A stretch of 64,000 nt of DNA from Sipunculus nudus. Taxonomy: Eukaryota > Annelida > Sipuncula > Golfingiida > Sipunculidae. The DNA lies in NCBI GenBank assembly GCA_026874595.1, contig CM049319.1:62382917-62446916 (forward strand). Direction: 5' to 3'. The notes under the pieces were generated by a model, which was not told the DNA's origin, did not search any database, and worked only from the letters and a program-made list of their open reading frames with translations. The stretch's first letter is position 1, and each line of letters starts with the position of its first letter. This document shows, piece after piece, positions 34,750 to 49,400 of this stretch. Made by a program: the position numbers and the translations under genes.

Positions 34750-36760
34750 AACTTATCAACCCCCACATATGGTGGTCAAGGTCACTTGTCTCATGTCTCA
34801 GCTGAAGCTGCTGATTGGATGGTGTTATGTAAACACACAGAAACTGGAGATTTCTATCAAAATTCTTGTTTGCCATATTAGACCATTGCCTCCTTATGTA
34901 GCTTTCCAGGAAATAACTAAAAAATATAATCATTCTAAGAAAATTAACCAAAACTAAGGACCGATGGGTCTCAAGGTTCAGCTGCATTTGTCTGTAAGGA
35001 TATATGTTTATGAGGTTTTTCAAAGTATTGGTCCTGTGATCAGTTTGAAGCCAACCTGTCTACCCAAACTGGATTTATGATCCAAAAACAAATTTGTGAA
35101 TCGATGGGCCCTGTGACCTTAACCTTTGACCTTATGACCCCAAAATCAAAAGGAAACTTCCCCTATTGGCAGGTGCACCACATGTTGATGATTGAAGGAT
35201 TGAGATAAGGAGGTTTGGCTTAAAATGCATCCACAATCTTTTTTAAAAAGTGAGTCCTGTGACCTTGACCTTTCATCTCATGACCCCAGAATCAACAGTT
35301 CTTACTTTAGTGGTGGGTCATATTTAAGTCAAGTTTGAAACCAATATTTCATACCAAACTGGTGTTATCATCTGGAAACTTATATGTGGATTGATGGCCC
35401 ACATGACCTTGACCTTGTGACCCCAAAATCTATAAGTTACTTCCACTATTGGCAGGTGAGCAACATCTGGAAGATAGAATGTTTGGGACAGAAAGTTTGG
35501 CTAAAAATACATCAACAATCTTTTTAAAGAAGTGGGTCCTGTTACCTTGACCTTTGGCTTCATGACCCCAAAATCAAAAGGGTTCTTACAGTATTGGTGG
35601 GTCATATATATGTCAAAACTGAAACCAATATGGTAATCCGAACTGGAGTTATCATCCAGAAACAAATATGTGGACAGATGGGCCCCTGTGATGATGACCC
35701 TTGACCTTGTGACCCCAAAATCAATCAGTTTCTTCCCCTATTGGCAGCTCAGCTATATATGCAAGATGGAAGGTTGTGGATGAAAGGTAAGGTAAAATGT
35801 AAAGTCTGCTGGGCTTTTACACCCGAGCCTATTAGCTCATCAGGCTGGAGCTTATCCCGGTTTCTGTAGCGTGAAGCGACTTAGGAGTTAGACTCCTCCT
35901 GGATGGAACGCTAGTCCATCGCAGGTTACCTTCCCAGTATCTACTGGTACCCATTTCTACTGCTGGTTGGACAGAGGCACACTTGCGGTTGGGACCTTGC
36001 CTAAGGGTCTTGGCACGGTTGGGGTTTTTTGGGATGAAAAGTTTGGCTTAAAATGCATTCACAATCTTTCTTAATAAGTGGGTACTGTGACCTTGACCTT
36101 TGACTTCATGACCCCAGAATTGAACAAAATCTTCCCCTATTGGCAGGTTAGCAATATCTTGAGGGTGGAAGGTTTGGGATGAAAGGTTTGGCTTCAAATG
36201 CATATGCATTCTTTTTAAAGAAACGAGTCCTGTGACCATGACCTTTGACCACTGGACCCCAAAATCCACATGGTTCTAACTTTAGTGGTGAGTCATATAT
36301 AAGTTAAGTTTGAAACCAATGTGTCAAACTAAACTGGAGTTATCATCTGGAAACTTTTTTTGTGAACAGATGGCCCCTGTGACCTTGACCTTTGACTATG
36401 TAACCCCAAATTCATTTATGCTCTCCCCATACTGGCAAGTCAGCTAAAAGTGCAAAATGGAAAGTTTGGGATGAAAAGCTAGGCTTAAAATGCAGCCATA
36501 ATCTTTTTTAAAAAGTGAGTCCTGTGACCTTGACCTTCGGCCTCATGACCCCAAAATTTTTTAGATTCTTGCTTTAGTGATCGGCCATATGTAAGTCAAG
36601 TTTGAAATCCATGTGTCAATACAACCTTGAGTTATCATCTGGAAACAAATCTGTGTGGATGGACAGATGGACAGACAGACAGCTAAACAGACAGACAGAC
36701 AGGGTGATAACTATATGGCATCCACTTGTGATCAATAAACATACCAGGTTTTGGGACACT
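34750..36760. repeat. Tandem array of about 145-bp units rich in TGACCTTGACCTTTGACC
   Basis: The word (T)GACCTTGACCTTTGACC followed by TCATGACCCCAAAATC recurs near 35108, 35260, 35404, 35546, 35700, 36089, 36238, 36380 and 36526. Spacing is 142-154 bp except where a 230-bp insertion intervenes. Other shared blocks are TCATCTGGAAAC, GATGAAAAGTTTGGCTTAAA and CCCCTATTGGCAGGT. The array ends in a GACA microsatellite (36660-36705). In reverse it carries the same AGGTCA words as the element in the FAR1 intron at 16.6-18.1 kb. Confidence 0.8.
35786..36014. mobile_element. Insertion within the tandem array, SINE-like
   Basis: About 230 bp of unrelated, less AT-rich sequence interrupts one unit between two versions of GGATGAAA. 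It includes CTAGTCCATCGCAGGTTACC and GTACCCATTT, text I recall from repeats in several invertebrate genomes, though I cannot name the family. Confidence 0.5.
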
Positions 36761-37053
36761 AGATGTAATTACAGCTGAGAAACTGAAATGATTGTTGTCA
36801 TTTTATATTAAAAAAATTTTTTAAATATTCGTTAAAATAACAAAAAATACAGGTTGCCACCACTTTTCGGGAACTGACAAAACTAGTCATGGTCAATATT
36901 CAAGGCAAGATTCATGACGATCCATGCATTAATTATCAAGATATTGGAGGTTTTGTATTATATTTTTTATTATTCTGGGGGGGGGGTACTTTCAAGTCCA
37001 GTAGCTCGGAGGATATAGGTCGCAATGACCTAATTTCAGGTTTCCAAGGAGAT

Positions 37054-37059
37054 TTTATT
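37054..37059 (-). terminator. HPS5: Candidate poly(A) signal of HPS5
   Basis: AATAAA on the minus strand about 110 bp after the HPS5 stop codon at 37167-37169. Confidence 0.45.
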
Positions 37060-37166
37060 ATTGACCTCCCTGCATAATCACTTAGAACTTTCTAGGTCCA
37101 GCAGTTACACAGAGTGTAGAAGTGACTAAAGCTGGACTGATAAAACACGCTTAAATGAACAAAAGT

Positions 37167-37459
37167 TTAGTCTTCACCTACAAGTGATAAAACTCTAAGC
37201 AAACATTTCTGATAGAAAGCTTTAGGCAGGGCACCGTGTGGTAGGTCTGCCTGCTGGAGCAGTCTGGTTGCCACGGTAATGTCACCAGAGTTGACCAATG
37301 AGGTGGCAAGATGCTCCCATGTGACTGATGTTTGACCTTGACACCAGTGCACAGACAGAGGCTCATGGCACTTGATGCATGATGGTCCTTTCTTGGTTTC
37401 TCTTGAGTTTTTCTCTTGTTCTGACTTCCTTTGTATAAGTAAACTCCATACATCTTCCT
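37167..37459 (-). CDS. HPS5: HPS5 last exon and stop
   Basis: Acceptor is the second AG of two (TATTTGCAG); the first would give a stop at once. Encodes EEDVWSLLIQRKSE, a CIKC...HWC cysteine group not in my recollection of human HPS5, and TWEHLATSLVNSGDITVATR to the C-terminus VLSLVGED. Stop is at 37167-37169. Confidence 0.88.
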
Positions 37460-40400
37460 CTGCAAATATATAATTCAATCTGAAACAAGATTTGCCAAAA
37501 CAAAAATAAAGAAGAAAAAGTGGGGATAAATGTTAATCTTTGGAATGTCTAAACAGCTGACATGAACGTCAGTTGACTACCTGGCTTTTCATGTTCTAAA
37601 CCTTGTGCTGCTGGTAATGCTTTAATTGATATTTCAAGCACTTGTGTTGTCTACTAGTATAAACACATATTTTTAATATTGTCTGCCATTTACAGAACTA
37701 TGACAGTGAAGGTCACCAGTTTTCAAACTTATTCAGAATGTGATGGAAAGAACTTGTGTGTGAAATTAGAAGCAAAGATATTCAGTACTTAAAAAGTTAT
37801 CTGGGTCACAATGATTCAAGATTTTGGCAGAATTGACCTTGAAGTTGTACGTCAAGGTCACCATTTTTTTTTTATCTCCTCAGAGATCATTAAAGATACA
37901 ACAGGTGTGCCAAGTTTGAGGAATTAATCTTCAATACTTCAAAAATTATGTAGGACATGTACAGCAATCCTCAATTCAGCAGATGTGACCTTGAAGATCT
38001 CATACTGTTTTGAAAATCAGTGGAAACAACCTGTTTGTTAAATTTAAGGGGTAAAATATGTAATACTTCAAATTTTTACATTTAGTAGAATTCACCTTGA
38101 AGATCTGGTAACCATTTTTGTAACTCATCCAAGAAATTAGTCGAAACAAGGTGTGTCAAAATGTGCTAAACTTCAAAAGTAATGGGGTTCACAAAACTTT
38201 ATATTTTAGCAGATTTGACCTTGAGGATCAAGATGACCAGTGTTAAAACTTCTGCAAGATTTTAGCACAAAGAACTGTTGTTTTTAATGTGAGGAAAAAT
38301 TCTTCAGCACTTTCAAAACTATGGGGGTAACAATAATTCTACAATTGCTCTGATTTGACCTTGAAGATCAAGGTCAAGGTCACCAGTACCCAAACTTGGT
38401 ACAAGTCATGCGTCAAATCTGGGGGTAAAATATGTCAAACAAAAGTCATGCATCAAATCTGGGGATAAAATATGCTATACTTCATAAACTGTCACATTCA
38501 CAAGACATCTTAGAGAAGATGGACTATTTGGCTTATTTAACTTTGAAGATCCTACTGAGTTTTCCAACTTATCCAAGAACTTCATTGAAACGAGTCATGT
38601 GCCAAATTTGATGATAAAATATGTGATATTTCAAGAGTTATGGGATTCACAAATTTTTACATTTCAGCAGATTTCACATTGAAGATCAAGGTCACCAATT
38701 TTTGACAATGTCACAGATTTTGGTAGAAAAAATTAGTGTTTCAAATTTCAGGAAAAAATTGGTGGTCCTTCAAAAGTTATCATGTTGACAAGATATCCTA
38801 TGGACCACAATGAGTGCACTGGAAACAACATGTCTCCTGTTAAATTTACAAGACTTTATATTTACTTTAGTAATTGCATCATAATTTAAAGTTACTTTCC
38901 TGATCATCCTTGCTGAATGAATAAAAGTGAGAATAAAAATAATGGCTCACACCTGTCATGTCTATCAGATTGAGACCATGGTTAGATCGACAAAACTTAA
39001 ATGTAAAATCCAATTTATGTAACATTTATTAAGGAATTTATAGTCTAATAATAAAAAACAAGGGACCCATGGGTCACGGCGCTCAGCTGATCGTGATTGG
39101 ACCATAAATGTTTCTCCACTGTGATACTATATCGAGTCGATAAAGCTTATGAATATCATGGACATGTTGGGCTATTATAAAGGAATGTAATGTAATATGT
39201 GAGTAAATGATAAATGAAATAACCTGACTGATGGATTAATAGAGTCAAATATAGTGGTTTATTTTTTATTTATTTAGGAGGGGTTGAAAATTGTGATATA
39301 TTTGAGCAAATATGAATGCAATGACAGCAGTAATAAGAAGTAGTAGAATGATGATAAGGCTATTTGTTGAAGGATCTAAAGTGTATGGTAGTCTGCAAGC
39401 TTTCAATTTGATAGATATGATGTTATGATTAACTATGCTGATGAAGTGATTTATGAATCTGTGACTGTATGACACAATATCTCTTTAGTCTTGACAAGGT
39501 ACATTATTGTGATGCCCACTATGTCTACATATTACACAATATTGACATAATTTCTGGCATGTACATAGGTACCTATGGACGAATAGTTATTCAAAATATT
39601 AAAGTATGAATATATCTGTTTCATCTTGTTCTTGCTTACTGAGGCTGACTTTGGGATGGGGTTCGGAGAAGGGAAAAGTGAGGGCAGCACGAAGGTGGAT
39701 GTAGAAATATTCTATTGTAATGTTTTTCATTTATATAAGAATATGAAAAGCTAAGAGGAAAGGGGCCCTCCTACTTGGTTATAGTAAAGTTCTAAATATA
39801 TGATTGCAAACTAATACTCTGACAAGACTGTCATGAAGAAAAACAGTAAAAGTTTTGAGATACTGTAATGCATATGAAAATTTACAGATGGACAGGCAAG
39901 TGGACAGAATGGACTAATACCTTTATTTCACTTTCAAGGGAATAATGCATTTAAGTTTATATATAAGCCTATTTTTTTTTAAGCATATCCACTTTTTCCA
40001 TTAAGAAGTTTTTATCTGAATCATTTTTTTTATTTACAGGTTTTATAAATTTTTAATAAAAAAACCTGAAAATATAAGTTAAAATATTAGAATTGTTGCA
40101 AAAGTTGCAATCATTATATATACAGAGTAAAAAACTGAAACTATAAGTTAAAATATTAGAATTGTTGCAAAAGTTGCAATCATCATATATCCAGAGTGTA
40201 GCTCATATTGGGTCATATTATGCATACACATATATTTTATTATTTTTAAATCATAAATGCTTAAACTGAATTTAAAAGAAAATAATGCCACAACATCAAC
40301 AAAAATATTCCTTGAATCACTATTAAAAAGTTTTGCACATTGGAGTTTTCAGTACCTGCTTAATTTTATTCACCAAAATAAAATAAAAGATTCAGTAAAT

Positions 40401-43400
40401 TTGATAAAATAAAACATCTTTTCAAATAAAGTATACACACTGTTGGTTGAATGAGAAACAAACAATATCATTGTGCTAATTACTATCCCAGTTTTAATTT
40501 ATTACTGAAATTAATAGTCAATTTCACACCTGGTGAAGTTTTTACTCCTCTGAAGTAAGGAATTACTTATCTCATGAACATCCACACTTTCATAGCAATA
40601 CACCACTTTGTGGACACAATTAAATGTACACTTTAATCATTGTAACCCTCGTGGTACAATACAAAATCTAAAATGTAGCATAGCCTAGAATAAGAATGAA
40701 TCACATACAGAAAATAATAACATTCATCTAGTTTATGCACCATCTGGGGGGGGGGGGGGGGAAGGGATTGCAGAGCAGAGGGGAAGCCTGCTGGTAGTGG
40801 CCAAGCTGACCCAAGGCAAGCTGCCTGGGGTGGGTTACATAATGCAAGTGAAGGCTGTACTACTAGGTGGGCTAGATGTAAACAACACTTGACATGGTGT
40901 ATGAAAACATGAATAAAAGCTATTCTTTCCAATCAATTTCTTTGAAATTTCAGATTTTAAAAAATCCTTATGTATATATGCTGTGAAAATTAAATCAACA
41001 GTGCCAAAGTTGGACAAAATTTAAGGTATTGATTTTTTATTTATGCTAATAACTTGAAAAATTTGCAAAATTCAGATCTAATTTTGGGTAAACAATTGAA
41101 TCTTGATTAAAAAAAGTTATATTCCTGAAAAAAAGTCTCTAGGTTCAGCAATTCTCATGTGAGTAAATATATTTCCTGATTTTTTAAAAAATTGCATTAT
41201 GTTTTGGCCCATAACTTCAAAATAATACCCAATACTAACCTAATTTTTGGTATGTTCATAGAAAATCAGTGGTTTTGATATTAGGCAGCCTTGAAGTGTA
41301 ACAATGGCTTTTTTTATGGAAAACAGAGTTTTTTTTCCTTAATATCTCGAAGGAACAAAGTCCTAATGACCCAATTTTCGGTATGGTAGGAGATTTTGGG
41401 GACATCTAAAATTATGTCAACAGCCTGGGGAGCATAGAGATGTGCACTGAATGACCTACAGTCATCAAAGTGGACTGCTTGACAATGTAAGGGAATACAA
41501 CAAGAGCCTCCAAAAAAATTCAATAACTAGCCTAATTTTGCAGCTTTTATTTTCAAATTTCATATTTTAACAGATTTAAAATCCTTATGTATACATGGTG
41601 TGAAAATTAAATCCACAGTACTTACAGGAAACAAGGGACCTATGGGTCACGACGCTCAGCTGTTATATATGATAAAAAAATATTATTTAGAAATGAGGCA
41701 CATGCTGGTTTTGTGTGGTAATAAATAAAAGCTGTAATATGAGTTGTTGTTGTTTATCTTATGTATGATTTTGATAGTACCGTTGGAGACAGGGAAGAGG
41801 ATTGATTTCATTTATTTTATTAACAAATGGAGTACTATTGTCACACAGATTTTGACTTGGCAATATAACTTATAAGCAGAATATATAATATAAGGATTTA
41901 ACTATTAATTAAAAAAAATTACAAATATTGTCCCAAATATAATTTTTATTAAAAATAATAAGAGAATCATATGATTTTTTTAAATGAAATATAACTGAAA
42001 TGATTATTAAAATAATATTAAAGAATTTATTCATGAATGCATTCATGAATACATTTTGAAAGTATTTGCACTGGTATTCATATACTTTCATTTTTACCTG
42101 AATTCCCATTCTTTATGCAAGAAATTTTATAATGGAGTACATAATCATATTCGTATTTAAATACAATTACAAAGTATTCGCACCTTGTCTGGTATTTATT
42201 CAGTTTTCACCAAACAATGATGTTTAGAATCCAGAATATACAAAATTCACACATTTAAATAATGATCATAAGTACCTGGTTTTATGGCTTTTATTTATAT
42301 TAAAAAATAACTGTAATAAATTCATTTTGGACTAATTTCACATCAATGTACACACTAGACACAGTAGGAATCTAGATTAATATTATCAACTGCATCTTTG
42401 TCTATCATTAATTTCCATCATATGATCCCTAATGATTAGTAATGAATGATATGATTTACTTCTTTATCATTAAAATTCAACTGAAAAATACCATAGGTGA
42501 CTGCATGGTGTTATTTGGAATACCTGACATTCTATCTATCGATACAAGATTCTTATATCATCAGTAACTGCAAGTTAATTTCCTGTTATAATAAACTAAC
42601 AAATTCCTTTTCTATTTTTCATTAATTTTTTATTAAAAACCAATAAAAATGTATTAATTTATTGTTTATTGTATGTAGTTGGTTAAAACTACTAGATGAG
42701 TTGGGTTGGACACCTGGATCAACTGTGGCTGGCCATAAGCTGCCTGGATTCCTTGTATGCCTCGCCTCAAGCATGCATAATTTGCTGAAAGTTCAACAAG
42801 GTCAACATACAGGTGACTCAAGAGGGGCTGGAGAGAGCCAAAGTCTGACAGGGTCTCATAAAAACATTAATAATAGCTACAATTTTTGGCCAATTTCTTT
42901 CAGCTTTCTAAACTTAAAAGCTGAAATCCTTATGTGTGCATGATATGAAAATTATATCAACAGTGCTCACAGGAAACAAAAGTGCCATGGTCAAAGTTGG
43001 TCAAAATTTAAGTTACTAATTTTACATTTATACTAATAACTTATAAAATTTGAAAAATTCATAACTAATTTTGGGTATTCAATTGAATCTTGATTAAATA
43101 ATGTTACATCCCTGACAAAAAATCTCTAGCTTCTGCAATCCCCTTGTTAAGGGAGTAAATATATTTCTTGATTTTTTACAAAGTGCATTATGTTTGGGCC
43201 CATAACTTAAAACAATTACGCAATACTGACATCATTCTGGCATGTGCATAGAGAAGGAAAAATATGTATATTATTTATGATTAAAGTCAGATCAGTGGTT
43301 TTGATATTAGGCAGTCTTGAAGTGTAACAATGGGTTTTTAATGGAAAAATGAGGTTTTTCATTAATATCTTGAAGGTATTAAGTCCTAGTGACCAAATTC

Positions 43401-46400
43401 TTGGCATGGTAGGGGATTTTGGAGACATCTAGCTGTATGCCGAATTTAAGGAACTAAGAGCTGAAGCTGGGGAGCTGAGCTCTTGCAAACTGCATAACAC
43501 TAGTTTGATGTATACAATATGTTACATGGTGCTTGAAAACTTGAATAAAATCTAAAGTTTTTGATCAACTGGTTTCAAATTTTTGGTGTTAACAGTTGAA
43601 AAGGTAACAAAAACATGCTGTGAAAATTAAATCCACAGTACTTACAGGAAAAAAACGTGCCATGGTCAAAGTTGGGCAAAATTTAAGGTACCAATTTTTT
43701 ATTTTTATTAATATTTTAAAAAATTTAAAAGATTTTCATCTAATTTTGGGTATACAATTTAATTTTGATTAATTAAAGTTATATTACTGGAAAAAAGGTC
43801 CATAGCTTTAACATGTTTTGTGTTAAGTGATCAAATATCTTTCCTGATTTTTTACAAAATGCATTATGTTTGGGTCCATAACTTTTTTAAATTATATAAT
43901 ACAGACATATTTTGTTGAATGTACATAGGAACTATATAGAGGAATATTTATGGTAAATATGAGGAAAAACAGATGAGTGGTTTTGATATTAGGCAGTCCT
44001 GAAGTGTGAAAATAGGTTTTTAATGAAAAATTGAGGTTTTTCCTTAATTTCTCAAAGGAACAAAGTCGAAAAGACCCAGTTTTCGGCTTGGTAGGAGATC
44101 TTGGGGACATCTAACATTATGCCAGATTTTGGATTCCTAGGTCTTACGGTTTCAAAACGTGCCACATCTACGGACGGACGGACGGACGGACGGACGGACG
44201 GACGGACAGACGGACGGACGACGGACAATGGACCACGACTATAGCTCAGATGACTTATAGTCAGCTGAGCTAAAAAACGTGCCATGGCCAAAGTTGGGCA
44301 AAATTTAAGGTACCAATTTTATATTTTTGCCAATATTTAAAAAAATTTAACAAATTTTGACCTAATTTTTGGTATACAATTAAATTTTGAATAATTAAAG
44401 TTCTATTACTGGAAAAAAGTCCCTACCTTTAACACTTTTGGTCTTAGGTGACCAAATATCTTCCTGATTTTTTTACAAAGTCCATTATGTTTGGGCCCAT
44501 AACTTTTTTAAATTATATAATACTGACTTAATATCTGGCATGTACATAGGAACTATATAGAGGAATATTTATGGTAAATATGAAGAAAACCAGATGAGTG
44601 GTTTTGATATTAGGCAGTCCTGAAGTATGAAAATAGATTTTTAATAAAAAATTGAGGTTTTTCCTCAATATCTCAGGAGAACGAATTCCTATTGACCCAA
44701 TTTTTGGCATGGTAGGAGATTATGGGGACATCTAACTGTATGCCGAAATTCAGATTTGTAGGTCCAACGGTGTCGAAACGTGCCAGTCTTACGGACGGAC
44801 ATCCAGAGGGACAGACGGACGAACGGACAGACAGACGGACGGACGACGGACAATGGACCATGACTATAGCTCAGATGACTTACAGTCAGCTGAGCTAAAA
44901 ATGTTAATAAAAAGACAAGCAGAGTCTGTTACCTTTATTGAGAATAGAGAGATCAGCAAGCTGGAGGGCCACATCCACTCTCTCTAGTGACTGCTCTGGC
45001 AGACACTTTACGTAGCCTGTCCAGTATCTGCAACAGTTAATACAACTTTATTACCATACTGAATACGGTACTTTGTTCTATACATTACATCAATAAAGCA
45101 ACTGGAGAAGCTAGATGTCTACAACTGCCAAGCAACTGACTTATGAACTACAGCCCATATGCCCTGCCCTTCTAACCTTATTATTATAATGAACCCCCAA
45201 AACAATCCTACACAGGTCTTCCATGCCCATGGTTATGAGAGTTGTCATTTTGAACCGTCTTGCCCTTTTTGGATTGTCTCATACAAATTATGTCCCAGGT
45301 AAGCCATTGTTATTCATTCGGTAATCAAAGAAATGGCTCCTGCAACCTTTGGCCTAGAACTTATATACTGTCTCCTTTGTATATAAAATTGTCCCAGAAA
45401 ACATGTGGACATGGGTACTGGTACATACAAACTACATGTGTTCTGTTTGGAAGAGCTCTGCCATATTATGCAAATGTTGTGATTGTCAGATGATTGAGGG
45501 TTTACAATGCCAACAGTCACTTGATTCGTAGCTCGTAAGTCCAATGCTCATGATTATTCATTGAATAAATATGTGATTAAGGTCACAAAGAGTTCATGGA
45601 TAGGTCAAATGCTAGGAAATCCTCCTTTAGTGCAAACAGCATGAAATATTCTGACCAAAGGTTTATTTATTTATTTTTTTACTATCACCCATTTTAGCAA
45701 AACATGGGCAGAATTCGGTTATAATGGGAAATTGCTATTGAGTGTATGACCTTATAAATTTGGTTAAGGTCAAAACAAAATAATAACATTTAAATATCTA
45801 TCACCAATGACTTTTACAGAGCCAACAGATTAGTTTTTGAAAATCAGCAATCTTGGAGATCTAGCTAACACAAACACAGTCAGTATAGGTGGGGGGGGGG
45901 GGGGATATGTGTAATCAATGGTTTTGCACTCAGAAAAGGGTCAGGGAGTCACAAATTAGTCCATCCTATAAGTCCATAAGAATTTAAAAAAAGGAACCTT
46001 GAAGCAAGCAGGTTCAGGGGAAACAGAAGAAGAGTCATATTTATTTTCAATCGGTAAATAAAATGGCTAGATATTTGCCTACACTTACTTCGCTTTATAT
46101 ATCTTTGCTAAAATATCTTTATAGAATCTCAAAATTTTTATTACAGGAATTTCTGTGCTGTAAAGACACTTGTTCTGTCTGTTTCACCATTATTTAAAAT
46201 CAGTTAAAATTTTACATCTATTCTGGTCACTATCCATTACACATTTGATATACTTAAATTAAATATAACATTTCTTCAGCAAATCTCCCAAATGCTTATA
46301 TTAATCTAAACACATTGTTACAAAACATAAAATAGAGCATAAACATCTGTTAAATGTACTTTTGCAATTATTTTTCCTGCATTTTAATACAGACCTGTAT

Positions 46401-49400
46401 TTACGACAGATGTCTACAGCATATGCCATGTGACTGCTCCCCCATACACTGAGGATAAGATCGAGCAAGGCGTGGTTTCTCCATGTCACATGATGACAGC
46501 TTGGCCTGTCAATCAAATCAAAACTGTCAGTTACTTCATACAACAATTTGTATACATATAGAAATTATCATGTATTTTTTATTGATACTTTCTGCACTAT
46601 ATCAGTTCAAAACCACTGCTTGTTTTGTTTATATCAACCTTTTCATAATATGTGGCAGGGGCGGATTCAGGATTTTGCAAGTGGGAGGGCTATGTATATA
46701 TTTATTGCAGTGTTAACCTCAAAAGGTAATAACAGGCAAATCATTGGATTTAGTGTTAAACGTTATTTGAATTTAAGTCTTTTTATACCTTTAAAAAAAA
46801 AATAATTCTTTGCCATTTTAAAAACCAAAACTGCCCTTTTTTTCTTAAGCTTCAGAATCATTATTTTAAAAAAAAAATCAACTGTTTTTGATGGATGAGA
46901 GAAAGAGGTATTAGATGGCCAGTACCACCTTCATTCTACCTTCAAACATGTAGTCGTAGTGTCGATCTAAAATTAAATAATTTGGAGACTGGACACTAAC
47001 AAAACATTACTCCACGGATATAGATATCAAATTATACCTTTTACATTTTTCCACTTCTTTACGATCTGACAATTTGTAAATTGCGAAATTGTTGTAAATG
47101 GGCACAGATGTGCAACTTATAATATTTTCCCGAGACAGTTTACAACTGGAAACTCATGAGCAAAGTTGAGACAAAAAGTAAATCCAGACTTTAAAGTCAG
47201 ACAATTCATATTATGTGTATGTTTTATTTTGTGAATTTACAGTTTATAGCACGAGGATTATATTTCTTCAAGAGAAATGTGGGGCAAGTTCACCAAACTT
47301 GCATAAAATTTTTTCTATCAACTGATTTATAATGAAAATAAGACTTGGGTATATTAATAATCTCTTTTTAAGGTATTGTATAGAGATGAACATGAGATGT
47401 GAGCACAAGTGCCCAATGATGTAAACATTTCATGCAATATATAATCTCAAATAACTGATCAGTCATAAAATAAATACATAACTACATATAAACATTTAAG
47501 TGTATTAAACATCATTGAATAAGGTAAATGAATAACTCATGATTGAATATTATTCTCTAACCTCTTTTTAAGATACTCAAGAGCTTTTATTTTTAATAAT
47601 TGGTATAGCTTAAATTACTTTTCCATGTGTGCAGTTGCTTCATTAGTCTATTACTTGCTTTTATACTTTCGAACATCATATTTCTTTTACATATACGTCT
47701 GCATTATAAAATACATTTCTTTCGTTTGCATATTTTTATGTGTTATCGTTTGCATACTAGTATATTTATTTGTTAATTCATACATTTGTTATTGATAATA
47801 AATCTTTCATAAAACGATGCTTTAGGTATAAAACACTGTCAGTTTACTAAAGTTTCTTGTACTGTTTTGTACATTTTTTCTTTTAAAGAGCGTCAAGGAC
47901 AAATAATTTCAAAACAGATTCCCCATTGAGAATTCCAACTGATATATACAGCCTAAATCCGAGTCCCCCATACATGTTATTTATGATGAGGCAGTAACTT
48001 TCCACTGCCTATCATAGAAATCAAATGCTATGATGTATGTATATTCAGACACTGTTTATTATTTTTTATCTGATTGATAATATATTGACGTTTTGTTTGA
48101 AAGAATAATTCATTTTAATTCTAAGTTAAAGAGAGGTGAAAATACATCCTTTTTATTTAAAGGCTTCATCATGTTCACAAGCAAGATGTCTAAGCCCAAG
48201 GACTGCTGGAACATTGCATGAGAAATGCTTGAGGGAGCCACTGTTGATTAATTATGTAAATCGAAATTTTTAATGTCTATAACCAATGTTTGAAAATGCC
48301 TAACTAATTATTTTTAAAATACAACAAAGACCTCGGTCCACAATGGTCCCCAGCCATATATTTAACTAGGAATGTGTCGCATCCATGAAGGTGCGAGATG
48401 GACGGACGGATTAAAGGACAGACAGATGAAAGGACGGAGAAACAGACAGACGCAGACCATTTTACTAATTCTCTCTCTTAACGGCGGGGGGAATAAACTG
48501 ATGCCTGATCCTGGTGTAGACATGCGTCTCTCCTAACGATTCTTTTGGTTTACAACTTTTGTTTTTCAGTTAAAAGGGTGATATTTGTATGATGGCAACT
48601 GAAAATAATGTGAAGAAAATCTTCTGTGATAAAAAATGATAATGTTTCCAGCTGCGGGGGGGGGGGGGGGGGGGGGGCCCAAAGCTCCCCCTCTGGATCC
48701 GCCACTGTGTGGGAACCCACCAAAATAATCAAACAAATTCAATAAGGGCATCTAGCAGTAAGTCAGATAAGCCAGAGCTTTGCAAATGGCGTTTTGCAAC
48801 AAGTGACCTTTCTACCTCCACATATATGCAACCTACCACCTCAGGTTAAATGTTTATCCCATTTGTAAACACTGCTGTGTTTACAAACATGTTGTTGATA
48901 AACAAGTTCATACATCCTTCACGAAGGCATTATAAGACGTTTTCACAACCAAAATTACCCTTAGATCTTTAATAAATACAAAGAAGAAGCCTGAAATTAC
49001 ATAATTATGAAAGGTAGGTGAATGGGCACCTTTAAAGAATATTTATTTGAAATTTAGTGAACATCTTTGGAGATCTTGTGTGAAACACAAACTGAAACAG
49101 AATCGTTGGCAGAGATAAAACAAGGGACCCTTGGGTCACTGTGCTCAGCTGAAGTTGACCTTGAAGGTAAAAATCTAAAATAATATCAAATGGAGATAAA
49201 GTCTATGAGGAAGAGGTAATATAGGCCATGGTTGGTTTATATGATTTGTTTGTATTGATGAGCAAGAAATTGTTGCAAAAAATATTTTGTGACCTGACCA
49301 TGTGTTTCCTAATGTTGAAACTGAAGCATGTGAGCAGTTTGTGAACAAATGATCTGTACTATTACTATGATCATTGGTTGGCTTTTTGATTAACTGTTGA

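Noticed and set aside
43892-44861. Minus-strand open frames with SVRPSVRPSVRPSV-type repeats
   Set aside because: They translate the GGACGGAC microsatellite and neighbouring family A repeat; copies at 54347-54779 show the same text.
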